From: Callipepla californica brunnescens
Lineage: Eukaryota; Chordata; Aves; Galliformes; Odontophoridae
Length of the DNA: 64,000 nt
Direction: 5' to 3'
NCBI GenBank assembly: GCA_023055505.1
Contig: JALIRH010000038.1
Location: forward strand, 4,410,327 to 4,474,326
In this document: positions 47,701-57,524 of the stretch, piece after piece
How the letters are laid out: each line of letters starts with the position of its first letter
Position numbering within the stretch: the first letter of the stretch is position 1
Position numbers and translations under genes: made by a program
The notes under the pieces: generated by a model
The model's database searches: none
Told to the model about the DNA's origin: nothing
The model's input: the letters and a program-made list of their open reading frames with translations, nothing else

Positions 47701-49099
47701 GAGTTATAAGGCTGGTTGTAAGCCCTTCTCCAGTTGACTTGATCATACATTGCTTGTGTGACCATGGCAAGGATACATAGATATACTGAAACTAAGTTGT
47801 CCAAACTAGTCTGCATGTTATTATGTCTTGTATAAATTGTGTTGGATTTCCTTTAACTTGAGGATCTTCATATCAGATGTTTTACAACACATATATTCTC
47901 TCTCAGGAGAATACTTACAGAGTAACATACTTATTTGCCAGTACGGATAATTTCTGGTTATGCCTCATTCAATTAATAAATCATGCTTATGCAAGCTGGA
48001 AAAGATAATGTACACCTAAGGGTAAAAAGCAGATAAAGTCAGATATTCAGAAAATATACACAAACATTAATTTAAGGACTACAGCTTATGTTTATTCAAG
48101 CTGTAAAAATATTTGTCATTCAGAAACAATACCAAAATAAAGAAAGGAAAAAAGGTGTTTAAATATTAATTACATGCTGAATAGGATGTAGGGAGGTAGT
48201 TTACAGGAAATGGGTTGTTAGTGAACAGTACATTAATTTTCTTGAAAGATTTTATATAAACCAACAAAATAGTAATAACTGTTGCAAAAATAAATACCTT
48301 ACAGATTATTTTCTCAGTCTCACCTTATGATAGTAATAGCAACCTTCAGAGCATCTACCATAAGCATCGCTAAGATGCTTATCATCCTGATATGCATGTA
48401 CTTGTTATCTGACCTTGTCAAGAAGCATTTAGAAGTGTGCAGACAAGAATAAAATCATCAGAACAGTTTCCTGGGAATAGACTACCTGCATTTATTTCCT
48501 TCCTCGTGATCAATGAGCCCAGGGAAATACCTTATAACTCAATTTCTATTGTTTAATCTACAGATGAACTTACTCCATCCTACCTCCTGCCAAGATCCTG
48601 ATTTATTAGGGTGCAGCTGTTGTATCAAGTGACTGCATATAATCTTAACAGAGACATGAGAACGATCCTGGGTCTGTCCCTGAACAATTAGGATCAGATG
48701 ATGATCCACCTCCTCCTCCAAATGGATGAATACATGTAGCACGTTCCTGTCTCCCTTATAACTTGGAGGTATAGGAGTGTTCCTTTATCAGCTTAACTGT
48801 ACAGCTAGTTCAAAATAAATAAATAATAATCTGTACTCAGGAGTACTCAGTAGATTTATGTTAGAAGTATCTTTTTATCCACATTGTTGTTTGTATTGAT
48901 ATGTTTTTGTTCAACCTCTGTTTCGTGTTAGCAGTAACTCAGAAGGCAGTAACAAAAGCATATGATGATTTTTAGCAAAATTTTAGTATCCCCTGTAAGG
49001 AAAAAAAAGAAATCTTTCATGCTTTTACATGGCTGTAAAAGGTTTAAAAATTGTCAGCCCGATCAAGTGTTTTTTGTTTTTTTTTAATATGCTTCTGAT
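44771..49099. other. Unique AT-rich sequence
   Basis: About 4.3 kb with no interspersed repeat or gene recognised. It includes the TA-rich block at 45736-45790 and the palindrome GATTATATATAATC near 46837-46850. Confidence 0.4.
45736..45790. repeat. (TA)n-rich microsatellite
   Basis: About 55 bp of TA dinucleotides with regularly spaced C interruptions (TATACATATATATA). Confidence 0.9.
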
Positions 49100-50100
49100 T
49101 CATTCATTCTCAGCTTTGGAGAGAGCCAATCTGGACATGGTAAGTAATTAGAAGAGTGAAACTAGAAGAAAGTAAGGATTTGGGATATTGCAGGAGCATC
49201 TTGGGGACAGTGAAACTTTATGAAGAAAGTTAATTGGAAACTGATCAGGGAGAAACAGGCTGGCAGGCAGAGAGGGGTATAAAATGGACTGGTAGACTGT
49301 AGAACAGGGCTCATCAGTGTCTGGTGAGCACTGCACTTGATCTCTGCACTCCGTGCTATTCTCATCTACCTGTGTAATCTGTCCCTGTCTCAAGGTCAGT
49401 GCTACAAGGGCTCCATGATAGCTCCTGTGGGATCTGTGTGTATGAGAGGACTGGGTGCCAGCTGCTAGTGCCAGGCCAGGTGTAGGTGTCCTGGCCTGTG
49501 GTGGCAACTGCTGGAGCCAGTGGGATCTCAGAGTCAGGTCCTGGAGTGGGTGGGAGTCTTCAGCCCCCAGCCCCTGGCACAGGAGCAGTGTGTGTTCCCA
49601 GATTAGCCATTGGGGAATGGGGTGAAGGCGGTGGATGAGGCTCTACCAACAGCTGGAGCAGGGTCATAGGTCACAGCCATAGGCCTGGAGCTGCCTACTG
49701 AGGCAGTGTCTGTGCCTGGGATGTGTGTGTGCATTCCCTGGCATACTCCATGCTAGAGCAGCCACTGAGCAGGGGACCCCTGGGGTGGATGAGAAGTCTG
49801 GGGTCCATTCAGTATGCTGGCAGAAAGAGAGACTTCTCCAGTGCTTGAGGCACCCATGCTTGTATATGTGATGGTGAGCCTGTGTGTGTGTGGGTGGGTG
49901 CCTATACCAAGGACCTGCTGCTCTGCCAGCCTGAGGGGAGGGGGGAACTGGGCTGTGATGGTGTAGTGTGAGCCTTGCATGCAGGTGCTGCTGAAAGCAG
50001 TCTGTGTGACCAGTCCTGTCAGTGTCTGTCTGTGGGATACACACTCAGCCTCACTACTTGTTGAATCTACAAAGTAGACAGAAGCAGACAAATTCAGTGT
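49100..50100. other. GC-rich unclassified repeat-like block with TATA box
   Basis: The base composition jumps to roughly balanced or G-rich within otherwise AT-rich DNA. On the plus strand, 49272-49290 has GGGTATAAAATGGACTGG, a good TATA-box context, followed by repeated CTGTGTG, GGTGCC and GTGTCTG units that look like degenerate short tandem repeats. This fits an LTR-like U3/R/U5 layout or another GC-rich repeat. A TG-rich run lies at 49880-49902. The minus strand shows several long open frames, one listed separately. I could not assign a family. Confidence 0.4.
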
Positions 50101-50400
50101 TCTTAAGTGTATGCCCAGGATCCCGAGGATATTGGATTCGACTCCACCAGTGACTTTTTATCCTGTCAAAGGAAAGACAAGGAAGACTGCTTCACTGCCT
50201 TTTCTTAAATTTGACTTGAAGCCGGATAGTATGATACGCATGGGTGCTCCTGCAAGAAGCGTCTTGCCTGTGTCAGCCATGACACTAACTTGGATGTCTA
50301 TAACGTACATCATGGTTGAACTTATCAACAGGAAAGCTGCAGCCATGCCCACTGGCCTTGTGGAAAGATGCCCAAACATCAGGGCTGGGTACGTGTAAAG
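49753..50400 (-). pseudogene. Unrecognised reading frame broken by one stop
   Basis: On the minus strand the frame from about 50400 to the TAG at 49753-49755 is open for roughly 215 codons except for one TAA (50158-50160). The two parts, 50379-50158 and 50091-49753, are in the same frame. The upstream part reads like protein: a hydrophobic start (AAAFLLISSTMMYVIDIQVS), then alternating strand-like sequence (LAGAPMRIILSG, EAVFLVFPLTG). The downstream part has LNLSASVYFVDSTSSEAEC and CMQGSHYTITAQF, with two cysteines and an N-glycosylation-type NLS. No start, signal peptide or family can be assigned. A TTTCCTTTGACAG sequence just before the stop resembles a 3' splice site, so the two parts might be intron-exon rather than one broken exon. 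It could be a decayed retroviral or host exon, or a chance frame in GC-rich DNA. Confidence 0.3.
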
Positions 50401-51475
50401 AGCATTTCAATTTCGGAGATGATAAACATTTGCTGTATCTTTACTTTAAATGATCATAATTACAGGATGTACAGCCAATCCCTAGCTTTAATTTTCACAT
50501 ACATGACAGTGTGCCCTTCTTCGAAGAGGAACTTTCCTGATACACGTCCATGCTAGTGAAATACTGTGTGCATTTCTTTTCCAGCACAGCTCTTTCATCC
50601 TTTATTTTCATGACTTTCTAACCAGATCTTACATGTATCCTAATAAATTTTATTAATTGTTATTTATATTATACTGCTAGTAAATTAGCAATTGGACTTA
50701 TGTAAGAAACATTTAAAAATACATAATAACTAGCAAATTAATTTTCAGTCTTCATTTGTTACTTGAAATCTATACTTGCTCTATAATCTTTATATATATA
50801 TCCTGAGGTGCCAGTATGATTGATTTTACTTAAACCTTAATCATTGTTTTCCCTTGTTGTTTGAAATTGGTTTCATCTTTTAGGGAAAAAACTAAACAAC
50901 TAATCTAAATGTTGTGGTTCCCTTTATCATCAGTGGAAGGAGGCAGGTAACCACAATGGGAAATTAATCTCACCCAGATGTATATCTTTCTTTAAGAAAG
51001 AATCCACCAGGAATTTCCTCGTATTTGTTATGTTACAATCACTTCTGCACAGGTTTTGTTACTTATATTTACCTCACAGCAAATAGGCCACTGTAAAAAG
51101 TTCTGGGTGGTGTAGCCAACAGCAGAAGAATAACCGGACGCCTCAGATTGCTCTAGAGCAGATATGTACTGTCTCCCTTGCCAGTAGTGTAAAACCCTTT
51201 ATAATACACTAGAATTATATGTTATTATCATATAGTTCTCAAAGCAAAGAAGTGCATAAAGCAAGGCAAAAAGATTCAACCCTGTGAAGATGTATGACTG
51301 TTACCAGTAGTGTGAACTGTAAAGAAGAAAATAAAGCATATCTTTTTTTTTTTAATGTTTCAAAAAGAAAAAATATACTTGTTTTTTGTTTGTTTATATT
51401 GACTGAAAATGAACAGAGTCATGTTATAATGTTCATGGTTGATCGAATATGCAGTAACAACTATGACTGATCTTA
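50401..51475. other. Unique AT-rich sequence
   Basis: No feature recognised. Confidence 0.4.
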
Positions 51476-52267
51476 GAGTCACAGAATCATAGAATAGTTT
51501 GAGTTGAAAGGAATCCTTAAAGGCCACCAAGTCCAGCTCCCATGCAAAGAACGGGGACAGCTACAGCTAGATCAGGTTGTTTAGAGAAAACTTTAATATA
51601 TATAATTTTAATTCTCCTCTCTTTTAGATTTCCCTTGTCCTATCAGAACAGACCATCTGAAAGAGTCTGTCCCTCTCTTTCTTAGAGACCCATTTAGGGA
51701 GACCCATCTCCCTGGAGTCTTCTCCAGGTTGAGCAACCCTAGCTCTCCCAGCCTGTCCTCATAGGGGAGGTGTTCTATCTCTTGGATTTTTTTGTGTCCC
51801 ACCACTGGACACTCTTCAGCAGCTCCGTGTTTCTCTTGTACACAGAACTCCACATCTGGGTGCAGTATTTATGGTGAGGTCTCACCAGTACAGAGCAGAG
51901 AGACAGGATAGCCTCCCTCGATCTGCTGGCCATGCTCCTTTTGGTGCAGCCCAGGATACAGTTGGTTTGCTGGACTGCAAGGGTACACTGCCAGCTCATG
52001 TCCAGCTTCCTATCCACCAGTACCATCAAATCCTTTTCTGAAAGGCTTTTCTCAATCCTTTCATCCCTCAGCTTGTATCAGTAGGGAGGTTTGCTGTGAT
52101 CCTGGTGCAAGACATTGCAGCTGGATTTGTAGAACCTTGTGAGATTCACCTGGGCTCACTGCTTCAGCCTGTCTAGGCCTCTGTGGATGACATCCCATCT
52201 TTTTGGCAGGATGACCATACCACACAGCCATAAAGCATGATGTGGCAATGTGGAATAATGGGTGGAA
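51476..52267 (-). mobile_element. CR1 LINE, antisense, 3' portion of a split copy
   Basis: Antisense tail TAGAGTCACAGAATCATAG with GTTTGAGTTGAAAGGAATCC, then the ORF2 C-terminal and post-RT region in antisense. The minus strand gives KIQEIEHLPYEDRLGELGLL in frame 51853-51608. Frame 52029-51775 gives MMVLVDRKLDMSWQCTLAVQ and TNCILGCTKRSMASRSREAI. The copy is interrupted near 52228-52267 by a short unmatched stretch and then by LTR copy B. It resumes at 53095, so one CR1 was split by a later LTR insertion. Confidence 0.92.
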
Positions 52268-52404
52268 TGTCATGGTTTTATGTTTTTTTGTTGGTATTCC
52301 ACATGATAGCATCATGCAGTGCACTGGGATTTAAAGATTTAATTCTGCAGTTCCATGAATTGTCAGTACTTCTTGTCTTAGTCTCAGAAGAGAAAAATGA
52401 AATA

Positions 52405-52410
52405 CAACTC
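52405..52410. repeat. 6-bp target duplication, left copy (CAACTC)
   Basis: CAACTC directly precedes the inner LTR. The same six bases follow it at 52746-52751, marking its insertion site within copy B. Confidence 0.88.
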
Positions 52411-52745
52411 TGTATGGAAACTGTTGAATCAGGGCCTGAACCACTGATTGATCACCTGAGCCAAGCCCTGAGTCAGCTGCAGGGGCACAACTGAGTGTGA
52501 TTGGAAGGGGTGGAGTTTGACTCCACCTCTCCCAAGACCCCCATTTAAGGGCTGACCAGCACCAGGGAAGGGTTTCTTGTTGGAGATCCCTCCCTGGTGG
52601 AGTTATTAGTGAGCCTTGACCATCATCAAGGTGAGCCACTCTCTTTTACTATTTGTTTGTATGCCATCTACTTAAGCCTACCAAAAATATACCACCTTTT
52701 GCACTATTTCCTTTGAGTGCTTTTCTTGGGGTTATTTGCCCTACA
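52411..52745. mobile_element. Inner solo LTR, TGTATGG...CCCTACA family, copy 1
   Basis: 335 bp with near-perfect inverted termini TGTATGG/CCCTACA and flanking CAACTC duplications. A nearly identical copy lies at 53607-53943 with a different duplication, so the two are independent insertions. Landmarks: ACCACTGATTGATCACCTG, GAGTCAGCTGCAGGGGCAC, a TATA-like CATTTAAGGGC (about 52540-52552), GTTGGAGATCCCTCCCTGG and CTTGGGGTTATTTGCC. The TATA-like motif suggests plus orientation, but this is uncertain. No internal retroviral sequence, hence a solo LTR left by LTR-LTR recombination. It is the youngest layer of the nest. Confidence 0.93.
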
Positions 52746-52751
52746 CAACTC
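52746..52751. repeat. 6-bp target duplication, right copy (CAACTC)
   Basis: Matches 52405-52410 exactly. Confidence 0.88.
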
Positions 52752-53094
52752 CCAGAAGACTACATCTTTTCCATTTCTGTTTTATGTTTGGAGGGAAAGA
52801 TAAAACAGACTGGGAGTCATGTGACCTTTTCTCTTTGCTCTCTAGCTGCTTTGCCTTTAGTATTAGAGAATGGGCTTTGGTTTCAGAAACTCTGTTACAT
52901 TTTATTTGATTTATTGATATTTATTAGTTCACATTACACTACTATATTTAGTAAATTAAGTTTTTTCCCTAGTTCATTGTTCCCTCATTCAGACCCATCT
53001 CCTTATCTTTTCCCTTTTTCCCCCTCCACCCTATTACTCAGGATCCGTGGGTCCCTTCACCCCCTTGTCACAGTAACTAGGCTGAACCATGACA

Positions 53095-53185
53095 TATCTG
53101 CAAACCTGTTGAGTGTGCACTCAATCTCACTTTACATGTAATGGTTGAAGGGTATCAGTACCAGTACTGATTCGTGAGGTATAGT
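53095..53185 (-). mobile_element. CR1 LINE, antisense, continuation of the split copy
   Basis: Resumes the CR1 interrupted by LTR copy B: TATCTGCAAACCTGTTGAGTG, then CACTCAATCTCACTTTACATG and ATCAGTACCAGTACTGATTCG. This is the antisense of the CTLSKFADD to NIFINDL region, as expected next in order after the part ending at 52228. Confidence 0.85.
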
Positions 53186-53606
53186 AAGTAAAGGGGGGGA
53201 AGCAAAAAAAAAAAAAAAAAGCACAACAGGTGTAAATCATTTAGACACAGGCTAACAAATGCAACACCAAAAGCCAAAAACTTCAAGCCACCTAATGGAC
53301 AAGTTGTTGAGAAACTTCAGATACGGATATGGAGAAGTCTTACATGGACTTGGTAACTGAATACAGGGGAGGAACAAGAGGAAAATGCTCTGACAGATAA
53401 TCTGAATGAAGCAGGTGCTCAGACCTTCCACGTAACTTTACAATACAAATTGGATGTTTTACTACTGGAAGAATATATCCAAAGACAAAAGAAGGATGTA
53501 ATACTAGCAGCATATTTTTTTTTGAAATGTTTTTGAATGTTTTCCATAGTACAGATCAGAATTTGGATGCTGTTTTAGTTGAAATCATAAAAAACTAGAT
53601 TCATAC
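53186..53606. other. Unclassified A-rich spacer
   Basis: Begins with an A-run (53203-53220) just after the split CR1. The rest is not recognised. The CATAC preceding 53607 is the left target duplication of the second inner-type LTR. Confidence 0.4.
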
Positions 53607-53943
53607 TGTATGGGAACTGTTGAATCAGGGCCTGAACCACTGATTGATCACCTGAGCCAAGCCCTGAGTCAGCTGCAGGGGCACAACTGAGTGTGATTGG
53701 AAGGGGTGGAGTTTGACTCCACCTCTCCCAAGACCCCATTTAAGGGCTGACCACCAGTGGGGAAGGATCTCTTGTTGGAGATCCCTCCCTGGTGGAGTTA
53801 TCGGCGAGCCCCAGCCATCATCAAGGTGAGCCAATCTCTTTTGCTATTTGTTTGTATACCATCTACTTAAAGCCTACCAAAAATATACCATCCTTTCGCA
53901 CTAACTTCCTTGAAGTGCTTTCCTTGGGGTTATTTGCCCTACA
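53607..53943. mobile_element. Solo LTR, TGTATGG...CCCTACA family, copy 2
   Basis: 337 bp, more than 90% identical by eye to 52411-52745, in the same orientation, with the same termini TGTATGG/CCCTACA. It is flanked by CATAC at 53602-53606 and 53944-53948, a 5-bp target duplication. The main differences from copy 1 are a short changed block after GGGCTGACC and scattered substitutions such as ATCGGCGAGCC for ATTAGTGAGCC. Solo LTR, no coding content. Confidence 0.93.
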
Positions 53944-53948
53944 CATAC

Positions 53949-56900
53949 TAATACAAGATTTATGGAAACTGTATGGAATTTATATTAATACAGGAAATTA
54001 TAAATGAATATACTTCACCAATTGTCTAAAATAAGGTCACTTTGACTTTCTGATTTTACCAGTAGGGAAGTTAGCTTAGCTGCTCTAAAAAATGAGTAAC
54101 TTTATCACAGCAACACTGCAAGACTTGTGAGATTAAATTTGAAGTTTTATAGCATTATATACATTTAGGAAATTGTTATTTTCCAAAATATTTTTTTACA
54201 CTAGAAACATGTATTTATATTTCTTAATCTTTCAGGTAATATTATGCTCCTGGACTGAGCCTCTTAAATTTGAATAAGTTGTTTAAAAGTACACCTTCTG
54301 GACTCTTTTTTTTAGCCTTTGGTGGCATAATAAAACCCACTGCAACTTAATACATTCAACATTTAACATACTTTTGTATCATCAGAAAAGAGTAAAAGAT
54401 TTTACTGTAACATTACCAGCAATCCGCAGGGAAAAATAGACTGTAAAAAGATTGCACATACCCCAGACCTGCCAGAAGATAAACTACTTAACAGTAAAGG
54501 TGATCTTTTCAGTTTGAAACTATTTAATTCTTGTATCCTCTACATTTTTTTTAAATGTTCTCAAGTAATTTATAAGAAGGCATGCACAATTAAAGTAACT
54601 CTTACGAAACTAAGCATTTGGCAGTATATCAGCATACGTGCCTTCTCTGAGACAGCCTAACATAGCAGCAGAATTTCCAGCTAGTTAACATGGTGTCTGG
54701 AGATGTGATCACTTCTTACTTGTACAGTCATAGATTCAGTATTTTGCTATTAATTTTTACCTGGCTTCATTGTGAAAGATCTAAACTCATTAAACTAACC
54801 TTAGATGTTAGCACTTCTAATTCTATTGCTTCCTATATAACCATTACTGAATGCAAACACTATAGTTTTCTATTACAGGGCTTATGGGAAATCTGACATA
54901 CAGCAGGGAAACTATTTCATAAATAAGAGTTAAGTCCACAGAGGGGTTGTAGTATTTTATTCACATATTTTAATACAGTATTAAATTATAGAAGTAAATT
55001 CAGATCTTTTCCCCATGAGAAAGTTCCAGAACCCAAATCAATGTATCATGATATTGGAAAAAATGAATTCCAGTCTGCTGTCTATGTATTCGCACTAGTT
55101 AAATAAAGCAAAAGAGCAGTTATGATAAAACATATGTGGATCATAAACACATTTAATTTGAGATAATGATAAAGTATTGCTTTAGTAGAGGGCTGTGTTC
55201 AGTAGCATGACTCTCCTGCTGTAGTTCATTGTTAAATGAAACTGAAGATCACCACTGACATTATGACTTCCTAGGAAATGACACAGATCTGTAAATATCT
55301 CCACTTTGAGCTTTGGAAAAACTTAAATTAAATGAATCTATATGTATAGATATACAGATATATTTCCAGTAACTCTTGTAGAAAATCGTGCTTATTTTCC
55401 TGCTTATCTTGAAAGCACCAATCTGGAAATGAATGCATTCCAGGAAAGACGACAGTACTTTATATCATTATTTGTGAGTAAAACATTTAAATATGTCTTT
55501 GTACATACATGCGTAAATCCATAATTTATATATATGTAAATAAACAAAAACTACGTATCTATATATTTACAAATAAATTCGTTGATAGATACAGATATTT
55601 GCAGATACAAGGCTCTGTAGTTCAGAGATTCTCAACTAGAGATCCAAAGACACAAAATTCATTGCTGTTCAGGACTTGAGATGAAGTCTAAGATGTTCTC
55701 AATGTGAACCATGGTAGATAGAGAGGAAATGTTGTCTAGAGGTTATGTCTGATTTATTCCCTCTTTTCAAGTTCCTGGTTGCTCAGAATGCTACTTAGGA
55801 AATCTTAAACAATAGAGTGTCTCAGGGAAACCTTTAGGTATACAGCAGAAATAAAAATTAATGTATCAATATATATGGAGAAAGCAAAAGCAAGAGAGAA
55901 AAGATCCATTGCAATAGGAATTGCAAAATGCTGTAGATACAGTAGATATGATTCCTGCTGAAGTACTGCATTGAGTACAGGTACATTATATGTCTAGTTT
56001 TTCTATAGTAAAGAATCAATTTCCTCATACCTTATATCTTTACTGGCATTTCTCTTGGGGATTATTGGCGTATAATTTTCTCTTTCTATTCAGTTCACCT
56101 ACCTTATGTACTGGTCATAAACATATACAACAGCTTTATTATCCTCTCTATATCTAGTCTGTCAGCCTGCTGTGAGCAGGAATAGTAACATTTGGTGAAG
56201 AACTATGTTTCTAAAATGAATGCATTAATATTACCTGCATTTTACTCTTCACTGTTTTGTTTTTTTTTTTTCTTCCTTACTTCTGAAAAGCTTAATTTCT
56301 AATCAGATTTGAAAATGTCATTTCATAAACAACTTCTGCCTGCTGGTAAAAACAGGGCATATTCCTGCTGAGTATTAGATACAGCCATCAAGGTTGAAGT
56401 TAAAGAAGCGCAAATGTGTAAGCCAAATTAGCTTCCGCTTAGGTTTCCCATAGCAGAAAGCCAATTTAAATAACTTACTGCAACTGGAAGATGAAAGAGC
56501 TGACAAAGAATTTATTTCTATTCCTATTCCTTCAAGTACAGGTACAGGAACGTACACAGTAACAGCGGTTACTGTAGTTTCAGTTAATAGAAGGTTGCAC
56601 GGTGTTGAGTAGGTGACTTGACTGTCTCAGTTTTTCTTGTCCAGTCCAAATGCATAACACACATAGGTTGCTTTCCGTTGTTTGTTTTACATTTTCAAAT
56701 TATTATTATCATTAATAATAACATTTATAATTATTACTATAATGATAGTAATAATAATAATAATAATTAATAATAAGAGAAATCAGAATGTATTTCCCCT
56801 GAAGTAGCCCATTTGTACTTATCTCCATCATAAACTGGGTTAGCTCAAGGGTTCCAAACTTCCTTATTTCTATCCCACTATATTCATTGTTTCCTTTTAT

Positions 56901-56977
56901 ATTTAAAGTTAAGAGGAAAGGGAGGAAAAAAAAAAAAAAGGCAGAGAAAATATCATATAATCAAATTGCTTCATAGT
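53949..56977. other. Unique AT-rich sequence
   Basis: About 3 kb with no repeat family or gene recognised except the AAT-rich block at 56700-56777 and A-runs near 56926-56939. Confidence 0.4.
56700..56777. repeat. (AAT)n/(ATT)n imperfect trinucleotide block
   Basis: TTATTATTATC turns into ATAATAATAATAATAATT, so ATT units are followed by AAT units. This forms an imperfect inverted repeat as well as a microsatellite. Confidence 0.85.
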
Positions 56978-57524
56978 TGTCAATGGTTTATGGGACTTTT
57001 GTTATCAGTATTCCACATTATAACATCATGTAAAGCACTGGAAGTTAAAGAGTTAATACTTCAGTTTCATGGACTGCCAAATTTCTGGATACTTGGTTCT
57101 CAGAAGAGAAGAACTACATACCCCAGATGACTTTGTATTCCTGTTTTCTGCTCAGAGGGAAAGATAAAACTGCACACAAGTCCCGAGACTGTCTCTTTTT
57201 GCTGCATTGTCTGCAGTGGGAGCTTCCTAGCTGTCTTGCCTTCAGCATTAGAGTAAGGCCTTTGATTTCAGACACTCTCTCACTTTATTTAATTTGTTAG
57301 CTTCAATAACAATTCTATTGTATTATATTGTGTTCTTTTGCATTCTGATGTCTTACTTAGTAAATTAGTTTTCCTCATCATATTGCCAGTTTTTTGTGTT
57401 TTTTTTTTTTTTTGGACCATCTCCTTACACCTTCCCATTTCCCCCTTCCCCTTTCCTTGGGTGTGGGTCTGTTAGTCCTCATTAGTCACAGAACCAGGCA
57501 AAACCAGCCCATAGGCCATTGACA
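56978..57524 (+). mobile_element. Solo LTR, TGTCATGG family, copy C
   Basis: The longest uninterrupted copy (547 bp). It starts TGTCAATGGTTTATGG and ends GGCCATTGACA, so its termini TGTCAATGG/CCATTGACA are perfect inverted repeats of 9 bp. The flanks ATAGT (left) and ACAGT (right) fit a 5-bp target duplication with one mismatch. Landmarks: GAGTTAATACTTCAG, CTCAGAAGAGAAGAACTACATACCCC, GGCCTTTGATTTCAGACACTC and TACTTAGTAAATTAGTTTTCC. A T-run (57400-57413) and a GGTGTGGGTCTGTTAGTCC segment missing from copy A lie near the end. No viral genes adjoin it. Confidence 0.88.

Larger units (their letters stand above)
52268..53094 (+). mobile_element. Solo LTR, TGTCATGG family, copy B, itself split
   Basis: Begins TGTCATGGTTTTATG and ends GAACCATGACA, giving perfect CCATGACA/TGTCATGG inverted termini. 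Family landmarks shared with copies A and C are present: GCACTGGGATTTAAAG, CTCAGAAGAGAAA, TTTGGTTTCAGAAACTC and TTTAGTAAATTAAG. A 335-bp unrelated LTR (52411-52745) is inserted at 52405-52410. Deleting that insert and one copy of its 6-bp duplication restores continuity with A and C across ACTACxTxCCCCAG. Without the insert the LTR is about 486 bp. It lies inside an antisense CR1. No clear target duplication is visible at its own ends. Confidence 0.9.

Noticed and set aside
50111..50398. 95-codon plus-strand frame opposite the unknown minus frame
   Set aside because: Shorter than the minus-strand alternative and less protein-like in pattern. It cannot be fully excluded, but the minus reading is preferred.
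52653..53141. 162-codon plus-strand open frame
   Set aside because: It crosses the inner LTR, the outer LTR and a CR1 remnant, so it is a chance frame through three unrelated repeats.
52411..53943. A short provirus with two LTRs flanking an internal region
   Set aside because: The interval holds the rest of another LTR and a CR1, and the two LTRs have different target duplications.
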